From Streptomyces sp. NBC_00775 (GTDB taxonomy: Bacteria > Actinomycetota > Actinomycetes > Streptomycetales > Streptomycetaceae): a stretch of DNA of 64,000 nucleotides. A program made the position numbers and the translations under genes. The notes under the pieces were generated by a model. That model was given only the letters and a program-made list of their open reading frames with translations. It searched no databases and was not told the origin of the DNA. This document shows, piece by piece, positions 29,043 through 37,045 of the stretch (position 1 is its first letter; each line of letters starts with the position of its first letter). Where the stretch lies: assembly GCF_036347135.1 (NCBI RefSeq), contig NZ_CP108938.1, positions 3,410,001 through 3,474,000 on the forward strand, read 5' to 3'.

Positions 29043-29426
29043 TCAGAGGGGCTGGAGCCGGGTGCGCAGGAGGCAGAATTCGTTGCCTTCCGGGTCCGCC
29101 AGGCAGTGCCAGCTCTCGGTGCCTGTCTGGCCGACGTCGGCGGGCCTGGCGCCGAGGGCGAGCAGCCGTTCCAGCTCGGCGTCCTGGTCGCGGTCGGTGG
29201 CGTTGACGTCGATGTGCAGGGGGAGCTTCCCGGCCCGCGGGTCGGTGCTGGGGCTGAGGACGAGGGTGGGCTGCGGGCCGCCGAAGCCGGCGTCGGGCGA
29301 GCCGATCTCGATGCTTCCGTCGTCCTCCCGGCCGAGTTCGACGTAGCCGAGGACCTCGCTCCAGAATGCGGCGAGCCGTTCGGGGTCGGCGCAGTCGATG
29401 ACCAACTCACTGATACGGCATGCCAT
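29043..29426 (-). CDS. VOC (glyoxalase/bleomycin-resistance fold) protein
   Basis: 127-residue single-domain protein starting MACRISELVIDCADPERLAA at ATG 29424-29426. The vicinal-oxygen-chelate pattern shows in ERLAAFWSEVLGYVELG, the central KLPLHIDVNATDRDQDAELE and the C-terminal HCLADPEGNEFCLLRTR. Possible metal ligands are the His and Glu of LHIDV and GNEFCL. Proteins this short usually dimerise; the substrate cannot be told. An upstream in-frame start gives an implausible 283-residue product. Confidence 0.88.
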   Translation of the reverse strand: MACRISELVIDCADPERLAAFWSEVLGYVELGREDDGSIEIGSPDAGFGGPQPTLVLSPSTDPRAGKLPLHIDVNATDRDQDAELERLLALGARPADVGQTGTESWHCLADPEGNEFCLLRTRLQPL

Positions 29427-29483
29427 GCCCGTCAGTGTACGTAGGCAACCCGGGAGTCGATCGTCGGCCGGGAGGAGTGTCTC

Positions 29484-29915
29484 TTGAGGCGCCGACAGTC
29501 GCGCCTGGGCCATGGGTGACAGCCGTCGGACGGCTTCAAGAGCCGTCCGAAACGCCCTCTGGGCCTGCCCGTCGTCTACGGACTGCCCTTCTTCCTCGCC
29601 GGTATGCCGCGGCGTGCCCGGGAGACGGCCGTCGTGCCGCGTACGGCTCTCGCGATGATCGAGAGCATGGAGGCCATCGGGGGTGAGTCGAGCGACGTAC
29701 CGGTGCGGTTCGATCTCACCGTCGCACTGGAGGACGCGCCGGCGTACCGCGCCGAGATCACGCAGGACATCAACCTCGTCGACCTGCCCGACTACCGGCC
29801 GCTTCTGGCGGGCGCGCTGACAGAGTCGCTCGCGCCGCAAGAGTTGCTCGCGCCGCAGGAGTCGCTCTTGCTGCAGGAGTCGCTCTTGCTGCAAGAGTTG
29901 CCGGGGAACTCATGA
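29484..29915 (+). pseudogene. Broken gene for a small membrane-anchored protein
   Basis: A frame reading RPLGLPVVYGLPFFLAGMPR, then TALAMIESMEAIGGESSDVP and VRFDLTVALEDAPAYRAEIT, looks like a protein with a membrane segment and a small beta-rich domain. Its only early start (TTG 29484 after GGGAGGAG) meets a TGA at 29517-29519. The next in-frame start, ATG 29604, cuts through the hydrophobic segment. The 3' end runs into four 18-bp repeats. A nonsense mutation with decay is the simplest view; a short real protein from 29604 is the alternative. Confidence 0.45.
29829..29900 (+). repeat. Four tandem 18-bp units
   Basis: Units at 29829, 29847, 29865 and 29883: CTCGCGCCGCAAGAGTTG, CTCGCGCCGCAGGAGTCG, CTCTTGCTGCAGGAGTCG, CTCTTGCTGCAAGAGTTG. 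They encode LAPQE(L/S)/LLLQE(S/L) in the broken frame and contain inverted halves (CTCTTGCTGCAAGAG). They lie 55 bases before the aldehyde dehydrogenase start. Confidence 0.8.
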
Positions 29916-29955
29916 GAAGTGCCGGGAAACGCCCGAGAGCTGATGAGGAGTCACC

Positions 29956-31491
29956 ATGGTTACGACAGTCAGCAGGACCGACGACGTCCGGGCCAGGGCC
30001 GAGGCCGCGCTGGCGCGCTGTGGAGTCGAGCTCGGCGCCGTCAAGGGCGATGCCCTGGCCGCTCGTACGCCGATCACCGGTACGGAGCTGTTCGGGCTGC
30101 GCGCCGACACCGTGGAGGGCGTCGATCGGGCCGTCGAGGCCGCGCACGCGGCGTTTCTTGGGTGGCGGAGCGTACCGGCGCCGGTGCGGGGCGCGCTGGT
30201 CAAACGGTTCGGGGAGCTGCTCGGCGAGCACAAGGAGCACCTCGCCGACCTGGTCACCGTCGAGGCCGGGAAGATCCGCTCCGAGGCGCTCGGCGAGGTG
30301 CAGGAGATGATCGACATCTGCGACTTCGCGGTCGGTCTGTCCCGGCAGCTCTACGGCCGCACCATGCCCTCGGAGCGTCCAGGGCACCGGCTGATGGAGA
30401 CCTGGCATCCGCTGGGCGTGGTCGGCGTGATCTCCGCGTTCAACTTCCCGGTGGCCGTGTGGGCGTGGAACGCCGCGGTGGCCCTGGTCTGCGGTGACAC
30501 CGTGGTCTGGAAGCCCTCCGAGCTCACCCCGTTGACCGCGCTGGCCTGTACCGCCCTGCTCGGCCGCGCCATCGCCGAGACGGGTGCCCCGGCCCATCTC
30601 AATCAGGTCGTGCTCGGTGGGGCCGATATCGGCGAGCGGCTCGTGGATTCGCCGCTGGTGCCTCTGGTCAGCGCGACCGGTTCGACTCGGATGGGGCGTG
30701 CGGTGGGGCCCCGGGTGGCCGCCCGGTTCGGCCGCAGCATCCTGGAACTCGGCGGGAACAACGCGGCGGTGGTGACTCCCTCGGCGGATCTCGATCTCAC
30801 GGTGAACGCCGCCGTGTTCGCCGCCGCGGGCACGGCGGGGCAGCGGTGCACCACGCTGCGCCGGCTGATCCTGCACGACGACGTCGCCGACGCCGTCGTG
30901 GAGCGGCTCACCGCCGCCTACGCACGGCTGCCGATCGGCGACCCGTTCCAGGAGTCGACCCTGGTCGGGCCGCTCGTGAGCGAAGCTTCGTACGCCAAAA
31001 TGCGCTCGGCCCTCGACCGCGCCGTCGAGGAAGGCGGCACCCTGTGCGCGGGCGGCGAACGGCAACTCGCCGACGCGGCACCGGGCGGCTACTACGTCCG
31101 CCCCGCCCTCGTCCGCATGCCCGCGCAGACCGCCGTCGTCCGCGAGGAGACCTTCGCGCCCATCCTGTACGTCCTCACCTACCGCGACCTCGACGAGGCG
31201 ATCCGGCTGCACAACGACGTACCGCAGGGCCTGTCGTCCGGGATCTTCACCGCCGACCAGCGCGAGGCCGAACGATTCCTGGCCGTCGACGGCGCGGACT
31301 GCGGGATCGTGAACGTCAACATCGGTACGTCGGGGGCCGAGATCGGCGGCGCGTTCGGCGGCGAGAAGGAGACGGGCGGCGGCCGCGAGTCCGGCTCCGA
31401 CGCCTGGCGGGCGTACATGCGGCGCGCGACCAACACCGTGAACTACTCGGGGCGGGTGGCGTTGGCGCAGGGGGTGGACTTCTCGCAGTAG
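29956..31491 (+). CDS. ALDH7-type aldehyde dehydrogenase (probable piperideine-6-carboxylate/aminoadipate semialdehyde dehydrogenase)
   Basis: 511-residue NAD-dependent dehydrogenase resembling ALDH7A1/AmaB/Pcd. These oxidise aminoadipate semialdehyde (in equilibrium with piperideine-6-carboxylate) to aminoadipate in lysine catabolism. Catalytic Asn163 (ISAFNFPVA), Glu264 (LELGGNNA) and Cys298 (GTAGQRCTT) are in place. The GNNA form of the glutamate motif and the QRCTTLRR context are characteristic of the ALDH7 group. A lysine aminotransferase gene often accompanies it in Streptomyces; none is visible here. RBS GAGGAG is about 10 bases upstream. Confidence 0.88.
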   Translation: MVTTVSRTDDVRARAEAALARCGVELGAVKGDALAARTPITGTELFGLRADTVEGVDRAVEAAHAAFLGWRSVPAPVRGALVKRFGELLGEHKEHLADLVTVEAGKIRSEALGEVQEMIDICDFAVGLSRQLYGRTMPSERPGHRLMETWHPLGVVGVISAFNFPVAVWAWNAAVALVCGDTVVWKPSELTPLTALACTALLGRAIAETGAPAHLNQVVLGGADIGERLVDSPLVPLVSATGSTRMGRAVGPRVAARFGRSILELGGNNAAVVTPSADLDLTVNAAVFAAAGTAGQRCTTLRRLILHDDVADAVVERLTAAYARLPIGDPFQESTLVGPLVSEASYAKMRSALDRAVEEGGTLCAGGERQLADAAPGGYYVRPALVRMPAQTAVVREETFAPILYVLTYRDLDEAIRLHNDVPQGLSSGIFTADQREAERFLAVDGADCGIVNVNIGTSGAEIGGAFGGEKETGGGRESGSDAWRAYMRRATNTVNYSGRVALAQGVDFSQ

Positions 31492-31615
31492 GGAGCGTGC
31501 CCGTCCTGTCCGAGCGGCGCCCTCTCATGCCAAGGGGCCGAACCGAACGTGCCCGAGTTTGATCACTTGGGATATTCAGGGCGGGCGCCGGCCGGGCGAG
31601 CACAACAATGCGCGC

Positions 31616-32632
31616 ATGGCCGATGACTGGAAGCAACACCTGGACAGGCTGCACGCGGGGCTGGTGGGGCGGGACGACCCGGCCGCCTGGGTGGCCGAGG
31701 CCGATGCTGTGGACGCCTCCCGGCGGTATCCGCACTTCGCGCTGCGCGGCCCGGTCTTCGGACTTGCCGCGCAGGACGCCGAAGCCGGGCCCGAGTGGCG
31801 GGTGTTGCAGCCGATGACCAACGGCATGCCGCAGCAGGTCCGGGACGGTCTGAACTCCCTGCTGTGGTTCAGGGCCAAGGACGACACCGACGATCCCGGC
31901 GTACGGCGTGAGCTGCTGGCGGCGGTGGCGGTGCTCGAACGCGAGCCGGTGGACGAGCTGAGCGTGCTCGGCGTGCGCTACCGCGTCGTACGCGGCGACG
32001 AGTTCGCGCGCAGCGGGCCGGACGGGCTCGAGCCGCCTCGGCCCACCGACCTGGAGCCCGCCGAACCGTCCTGGGAGGGCCGGCATACGACACCCGAGCG
32101 CGATGTGGGGTTCGTCTTCGCACCCGGCGAGGACGAAGGGCTCATGGCGGGCGCCTTGAAGCTGGCGATGCGGGAGTTCGCGTACACCGGCGCACGGTTT
32201 CCCGCAGGGGTGCGTGCGGACTCCGAGCGGGCGATCACGAGCCACCCGGACGTCGTGCTCCTTCCCGTCGGCTTCGGCATCGCGGAACGCGGCGCGCGCG
32301 GGTGGCAGCCGCGCGGCACGCTGATGCCGACCCCGCACGACGCGCGGCGGATGCTCTACGACGGGTTGAACGAGATGTGGCCTCTGCTGTACGAGTTCGG
32401 CGAGGCGAAGCGAGAGCGGTACGCGCGGGCCGCCGAGAGGTTCAGGGCCGCCCGGCACGCCGATGAAGTCCGCGTGGACGACAGCCTGTTCAGGATCTGC
32501 CGTATCGAACGGACGGCCCGGTTCGGCCCCGACGGGCCGGAGCCGCCCCGCCCCTCCGACCTGGACGACTACGGCCCCATGAAGATGCATCCGACCATGG
32601 ACGAGGACGGCACGCTCCACCACGAGGAATGA
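31616..32632 (+). CDS. DUF5954-like protein
   Basis: 338 residues starting MADDWKQHLDRLHAGLVGRD at ATG 31616. Soluble, with no signal peptide or membrane helix. Two related segments stand out: RYRVVRGDEFARSGPDGLEP with PRPTDLEP near residue 125, and FRICRIERTARFGPDGPEPP near the C-terminus, suggesting an internal duplication. I recall this pattern from DUF5954 proteins of Streptomyces, whose function is unknown. It ends before a strong bidirectional terminator. Confidence 0.75.
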   Translation: MADDWKQHLDRLHAGLVGRDDPAAWVAEADAVDASRRYPHFALRGPVFGLAAQDAEAGPEWRVLQPMTNGMPQQVRDGLNSLLWFRAKDDTDDPGVRRELLAAVAVLEREPVDELSVLGVRYRVVRGDEFARSGPDGLEPPRPTDLEPAEPSWEGRHTTPERDVGFVFAPGEDEGLMAGALKLAMREFAYTGARFPAGVRADSERAITSHPDVVLLPVGFGIAERGARGWQPRGTLMPTPHDARRMLYDGLNEMWPLLYEFGEAKRERYARAAERFRAARHADEVRVDDSLFRICRIERTARFGPDGPEPPRPSDLDDYGPMKMHPTMDEDGTLHHEE

Positions 32633-32674
32633 GCGGCACCCTTCAACCCTTCACGACGGAAGGGTGCGAAAGCG

Positions 32675-32706
32675 TCAGGGGCGGTCCCCCGTGGGACCGC
32701 CCCTGA
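32675..32706. terminator. Bidirectional terminator between convergent genes
   Basis: A perfect 14-bp stem: TCAGGGGCGGTCCC (32675-32688) with GGGACCGCCCCTGA (32693-32706) around CCGT. It lies between the DUF5954-like gene (+) and the exporter gene (-), serving both. Confidence 0.85.
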
Positions 32707-32731
32707 TCAGGTGTCAGCGAACCTCAGCCGG

Positions 32732-34198
32732 TCACGCCTTCGCCCCGGACGTCTCCGGCTCGGAGTCCGGCGCGGTGGCCAACCCCGGCGCGGCGGCGGT
32801 CGCCGGGCGTACGGGGATGAGCGCGGCGACGGCCGCCGCCGCGAGGCCCACGCCGCAGCCGATCAGCATGGCGACACGGAAGCCGCTCTCGGAGGCGAAG
32901 GTGTAGGGGCCGAACTTGGTCGTCATCTGGGCCAGCACCACGCCGATCACGGCGGCGGCCACGGAGCTGCCGATGGAGCGCATCAGGGTGTTGAAGCTGT
33001 TGGCCGAGGCGGTCTCCGACTGGGGCACCGCGCTCATGATGAGGGCCGGCATCGAGCCGTAGGCGAAGCCGACACCCGAGTTGCAGACCATGGTCACGAC
33101 GAGCAGGCCCCAGGGGGATCCGGAGCTGATCAGCGGCAGCGAGATGCCGTAGCCGAGGGCGATGATCAGGGCGCCGACGATCAGGGTGACCTTGGGGCCC
33201 TTCGCGGCCGACAGCTTGGCGCCGACGGGCGAGATCAGCATCATCATCAGGCCCGCCGGGGCCATCCACAGGCCCATGGCCAGCATCGACTCACCGAGAC
33301 CGTAGCCGGTGGCCTCGGGCAGCTGGAGCAGCTGGGGGATCACCAGCGCCTGGGCGTACATCGCGAAGCCGACCAGGATCGAGGCGGCGTTCGTCGTCAG
33401 CACCTGCGGGCGGGCGGTCACGCGGAGGTCGACCAGCGGGTCGGTGGTACGCAGCTCCCACCAGCCCCAGGCCAGCAGCACGATGACGGCGGCGGCGAAC
33501 AGGCCGAGCGTGGTGCCGCTGCCCCAGCCCCAGTCGGCGCCCTTGGAGACGGCGAGGAGCAGACAGATCAGCGCGGTGCCGAGACCCAGTGCGCCCAGGA
33601 GGTCGAAGCCGCTCGACTCGGTGTTCTCGCGGCCCGCGGGCACGAAGAAGTAGATCAGCGTGCCGACCGCGAGGCTCAGCGCGGCGACGACCCAGAACAG
33701 CACCCGCCAGCTGGCGTTCTCGGCGATCGCCGCGGAGAACGGCAGGCCGAGCGCGCCGCCCACACCCATGGACGCGCTCATCAGCGCGATGGACGTGCCC
33801 AGCTTCTCCGCCGGCACCACGTCGCGCAGCAGGCTGATGCCCAGCGGCACCACGCCCATGCCCATGCCCTGCAGACCGCGTCCGGCGATCATCGGGATCA
33901 CCGAGGAGGACAGGGCGCAGACCACCGAGCCGAGGATGAGCGGGACGAGGGAGGCCAGCAGCATGCGCCTCTTGCCGTACATGTCACCGAGGCGACCGGC
34001 GACGGGCGTCATCACGGCGGCCGCCAGCAGCGTGGCGGTGATCACCCATGAGGCGTTCGAGGCGCTGGTGTCGAGCAGGGTCGGCAGTTCCCCGATCAGC
34101 GGCACCACCAGGGTCTGCGTGATCGCGGCCACGATGCCCGCGAAGGCGAGGATGCCTACGACCCGGCCGGAGCCGGTCTCGGGCTTGGAACTGTCCAC
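32732..34198 (-). CDS. MFS drug exporter, DHA2 (EmrB/QacA) type
   Basis: 488-residue proton-driven exporter with about 14 hydrophobic helices. The start is GTG 34196-34198 (MDSSKPETGSGRVVGILAFA) with GAGGGAG upstream. The MFS motif A lies in VAGRLGDMYGKRRMLL and motif C-like GMGVVPLGISLL follows. DHA2 proteins expel lipophilic cations, dyes and natural products. It is transcribed away from a MarR-family regulator gene, with three operator-like palindromes between them, so it should be derepressed by a ligand of that regulator. Confidence 0.92.
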   Translation of the reverse strand: MDSSKPETGSGRVVGILAFAGIVAAITQTLVVPLIGELPTLLDTSASNASWVITATLLAAAVMTPVAGRLGDMYGKRRMLLASLVPLILGSVVCALSSSVIPMIAGRGLQGMGMGVVPLGISLLRDVVPAEKLGTSIALMSASMGVGGALGLPFSAAIAENASWRVLFWVVAALSLAVGTLIYFFVPAGRENTESSGFDLLGALGLGTALICLLLAVSKGADWGWGSGTTLGLFAAAVIVLLAWGWWELRTTDPLVDLRVTARPQVLTTNAASILVGFAMYAQALVIPQLLQLPEATGYGLGESMLAMGLWMAPAGLMMMLISPVGAKLSAAKGPKVTLIVGALIIALGYGISLPLISSGSPWGLLVVTMVCNSGVGFAYGSMPALIMSAVPQSETASANSFNTLMRSIGSSVAAAVIGVVLAQMTTKFGPYTFASESGFRVAMLIGCGVGLAAAAVAALIPVRPATAAAPGLATAPDSEPETSGAKA

Positions 34199-34228
34199 GG
34201 GTACTCCCTCAGGGCGGTCAGAGTCATG

Positions 34229-34275
34229 TGCATCATGCAATTGATGTGCATCATGCACGCCAATTGCATCATACA
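34229..34275. promoter_or_regulatory. Three evenly spaced operator-like palindromes between exporter and marR-type gene
   Basis: TGCATCATGCA occurs at 34229-34239 and 34247-34257, and TGCATCATACA at 34265-34275, an 18-bp period. The central copy extends to the palindrome GTGCATCATGCAC. They cover the start-proximal region of the exporter (about 30-77 bases before its GTG) and lie 50-96 bases before the regulator start. MarR dimers bind such short palindromes. Confidence 0.8.
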
Positions 34276-34324
34276 CACGCGTGGTATACCTGACAGATAG
34301 GCGGTCTCCCCATGAGGGAAGGGG

Positions 34325-34810
34325 GTGGCCGACCAGGAGCCGAAGGAACGTCGCGTGGACAAGCCCCTTGATCTGATCGAGTTCGAGACCATGCTGCTCG
34401 GGCGGTACATGCACCTGCTGACACCGCGCATGCGGGAGGGCGACCGGCGGCTCGACCGCAGCGCCTACCTGCTGCTCAGCCGCATCCAGGTGGACGGCCC
34501 GATGTCCATCGGTCAGCTCAGCGACGCCTTCGGTCTGGACACCTCCACGCTCAACCGGCAGACCGCCGCCATGCTGCGATCCGGGATCGTCGAGCGCATC
34601 CCGGACCCCGAGGGCGGCATCGCCCGCAAGTTCGCCATCACCGCCGAGGGCCAGCGCCGGCTGGCCTCCGACCGCACCGAGAACCTGGACGGCCTGGAGA
34701 AGGTGATGGAGAACTGGGCGCCGGAGGAGGTGGCCGAGTTCGCCGCGTATCTCGGCCGCCTGAACCGCGACATCGAGCGCCTGGACGGGCGCCCCTGGCC
34801 GCGCCGCTGA
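34325..34810 (+). CDS. MarR-family transcriptional regulator
   Basis: 161 residues starting at GTG 34325 (MADQEPKERRVDKPLDLIEF) after GAGGGAAGGG. The winged helix spans about residues 45-120. ILSRIQ-type helix 2 (AYLLLSRIQVDGPMSIGQLS), the recognition helix DTSTLNRQTAAMLRSGIVER and the wing with KFAITAEGQRRL are visible. It is divergent from the DHA2 exporter and should repress both genes through the intervening palindromes. Confidence 0.93.
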   Translation: MADQEPKERRVDKPLDLIEFETMLLGRYMHLLTPRMREGDRRLDRSAYLLLSRIQVDGPMSIGQLSDAFGLDTSTLNRQTAAMLRSGIVERIPDPEGGIARKFAITAEGQRRLASDRTENLDGLEKVMENWAPEEVAEFAAYLGRLNRDIERLDGRPWPRR

Positions 34811-35059
34811 CACCGGCCGCGGTACTGAGGCACGGGTTCTGGCAAGGAAAGAAAAGCCCAGGCCCGGCAACTCGAATTGATCAATTTCCGTAAGGACATC
34901 ACACCGGCCGGACTCCCTTTTCCGGAGCGGGAATTGAGGCTACGCCTTCCGTGACGTTGCGCACATCAGTGGTGGGGACACCTAGGCAACTGGCGATTTG
35001 TCGTCGACAGTTGAGCCTGGCATTCCCCCCACCCCCCATGCACCGAAGGCTCTCGCCCC

Positions 35060-36823
35060 ATGCGCAATTCGTCCGACGTCCCCGTACAGCCCCACGCCGT
35101 CACCGTCGCCGAAGTGATTCCCGGTGATCTCCTCGCCCTCTCGGAACAGGATGCGGCGGAAGACAAATGGCATGTGGTGATGCACACCCTCCCCGAGACC
35201 CCGCACACCATTCGAATAACCTTGCGACCGCCGCTCGGTGGAATTGATCACGACGAGGTATTCGAGCGCGGCCACCGGGTGACCGTGGGCTGCCGGCGGA
35301 TGGATGTCGCCGGAATTCCCGAGATCGCCCCGGCCGATCTCACGGCGGTGGAATTCCGGGACGGCGACCGCGTCACCTCGCTGCGCGCCGTCGACCCCGG
35401 GGCCGTCGAGGAGTCGTACACCCGCAGGTGGGGCCACTGGCACCGGGACCTGGAGAGCCGGGCCGAGGAGCCCGTCTCGGACGCCGGACTGCGCGAGCGC
35501 GTCGCGCACGCGGTGGAGCAGGGACATGTCGTACGGCATCTCGCGCGGCCGCGGCGTTCGGTCACCGGCGGGGCCGCGCCCCGACGGGTCGTCGTCACCG
35601 GGCTCGGGGCCGTCACCCCGCTCGGGATGGGAGTGGACGAACTCTGGCAGGGGCTGATGGAGGGCCGCTGCGGGATACGGGAGCTGGACGGCGAGGAGTT
35701 CGCCGAGCTGCCCGTACGCGTCGCGGGGAGCGTTCCCGTGGATCCCGCCGGGCTGCTGCCGAGGCAGCAGGCGCGGCGGATGAACCGGGCCGCGCAGTTC
35801 GCGGTGCTCGCCGCGCGCGAGGCCTGGCAGGACGGCGGGTTCGACGTGGCCGGAACCGTCGAGAGCGGGCTCGACCCCGAGCGGGTCGGCGTCAGCGTCG
35901 GCGCCATCCTCGGCGACGCCTCCGTGCTCGTCGGCGGCGACCGGAAGCTGCAGGACAAGGGGCCGCGTGCCGTGTCGCCCCTGACCACGCCGATGACCGT
36001 GCCCTCGCAGGCCGCCTCCCAGGTGTCGCTCGCGCTGCGGATCACCGGCGAGGCCCGCACCGTGACCAGCGCCTGCGCCTCCGGCACCGAGGCCATCGGA
36101 CAGGCCATCGACCGCATCCGGTACGGGCATGTCGACGTGGCCCTCGCCGGTGGCGCCGAAGCCGTGGTCACCCCGGCGATCATGGCCTCGTTCGCCGCGA
36201 TGCGCGCGCTGTCCACCCACGAACTGGGGTCCACCAGCCCGTCCCGGCCCTTCGCCAAGGACCGCGACGGCTTCGTGAACGGGGAGGGGGCGGGCTTCCT
36301 GCTCCTTGAGTCCGAGGAGCACGCGCGGGCCCGCGGCGCACGCGTCTACTGCGAGGCCGCCGGCTGGGGGCTGTCCGCCGACGCCCACCACATGGCCGCG
36401 CCCGACCCCTCCGGCAGGGGTGTCGCGCTCGCGCTGCGGCGGGCCGTACGGGACGCGGGCGGCCACGTGGTGGACGTCGTGCACGTCAACGCCCATGCCA
36501 CCGCCACGACCGACGGCGATCTCGCCGAGGCGGGTGCCCTGCGGGCGGTGCTCGGCGGGGGCGTGCCGGTGACCGCGCTCAAGGGTCATCTCGGCCATCT
36601 GCAGGGTGCGGCGGGTGGTGTGGAGGCTGTCGCCACGGTGCTCACGCTTCACCATGGGCTCATACCGCCGACCATTGGCTGCGAGGACCAGGACGATGCC
36701 ATCGAGCTCGACGTGGTGACCAAGAGTCCTCGGGCGCTGCCTGCGCTGGGGGATCTCGCCCTCAGTAACTCCTTCGGGTTCGGGGGGCACAACGCGGTGC
36801 TGGCGCTTCGACGGACCGGGTGA
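35060..36823 (+). CDS. Solo beta-ketoacyl-ACP synthase (FabF/KAS II type) with extra N-terminal domain
   Basis: 587 residues. The C-terminal ~410 (from RRVVVTGLGAVTPLGMGVDE at 176) form a complete FabF-type condensing enzyme. It has Cys339 in TSACASGTEA, His479 in VNAHATATTDGD, Lys508/His513 in KGHLGHLQGAAGG, and the glycine-rich FGFGGHN. The first ~170 residues (VTVAEVIPGDLLALSEQDAA, HTIRITLRPPLGGIDHDEVF) match no KAS family part I know. No acyl carrier protein, ketoreductase or chain-length factor gene is adjacent. The upstream 250 bases are relatively AT-rich. Confidence 0.88.
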   Translation: MRNSSDVPVQPHAVTVAEVIPGDLLALSEQDAAEDKWHVVMHTLPETPHTIRITLRPPLGGIDHDEVFERGHRVTVGCRRMDVAGIPEIAPADLTAVEFRDGDRVTSLRAVDPGAVEESYTRRWGHWHRDLESRAEEPVSDAGLRERVAHAVEQGHVVRHLARPRRSVTGGAAPRRVVVTGLGAVTPLGMGVDELWQGLMEGRCGIRELDGEEFAELPVRVAGSVPVDPAGLLPRQQARRMNRAAQFAVLAAREAWQDGGFDVAGTVESGLDPERVGVSVGAILGDASVLVGGDRKLQDKGPRAVSPLTTPMTVPSQAASQVSLALRITGEARTVTSACASGTEAIGQAIDRIRYGHVDVALAGGAEAVVTPAIMASFAAMRALSTHELGSTSPSRPFAKDRDGFVNGEGAGFLLLESEEHARARGARVYCEAAGWGLSADAHHMAAPDPSGRGVALALRRAVRDAGGHVVDVVHVNAHATATTDGDLAEAGALRAVLGGGVPVTALKGHLGHLQGAAGGVEAVATVLTLHHGLIPPTIGCEDQDDAIELDVVTKSPRALPALGDLALSNSFGFGGHNAVLALRRTG

Positions 36824-36839
36824 CTTCGGGGGGCCTACG

Positions 36840-37035
36840 GGGTTTTCGCCCCCGCCGCCCCTACCCGTCCCATCCTCCAGGGGCTCCGCCCCTTCGACCC
36901 CGGGGGTTGTGGGTCGGGTGCGGGTGAGTGGGGGCTTGTCGCGCAGTTCCCCGCGCCCCTAAAAGCAAAAGCAAAGGCGCGGGGCTTCGCCCCGCAATCC
37001 CCCGGACCGCCCCTGGTTCTTGCTTTTAGGGGCGC
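36840..37035. repeat. Intergenic repeat element, copy 1
   Basis: CGCCCCCGCCGCCCCTACCC at 36847-36866 begins 23 bases after the ketosynthase stop. Then follow AGGGGCTCCGCCCC, TGGGGGCTTGTCGCGCAG, GTTCCCCGCGCCCCTAAAAG and a GCGGGGCTTCGCCCCGC hairpin, ending at TTTTAGGGGCGCGC near 37035. The inverted second end is missing. The element lies between convergent genes (ketosynthase and ku). See copies at 39079, 49338, 51820 and 54418. Confidence 0.8.
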
Positions 37036-37045
37036 GCAACCGCCC

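Noticed and set aside
27287..29426. Integrated element at tRNA-Arg
   Set aside because: No integrase, excisionase or repeat of the tRNA 3' end was found downstream.
35060..36823. Polyketide biosynthetic cluster around the ketosynthase
   Set aside because: No acyl carrier protein, chain-length factor, ketoreductase or tailoring genes in the neighbourhood; it is a solo enzyme.
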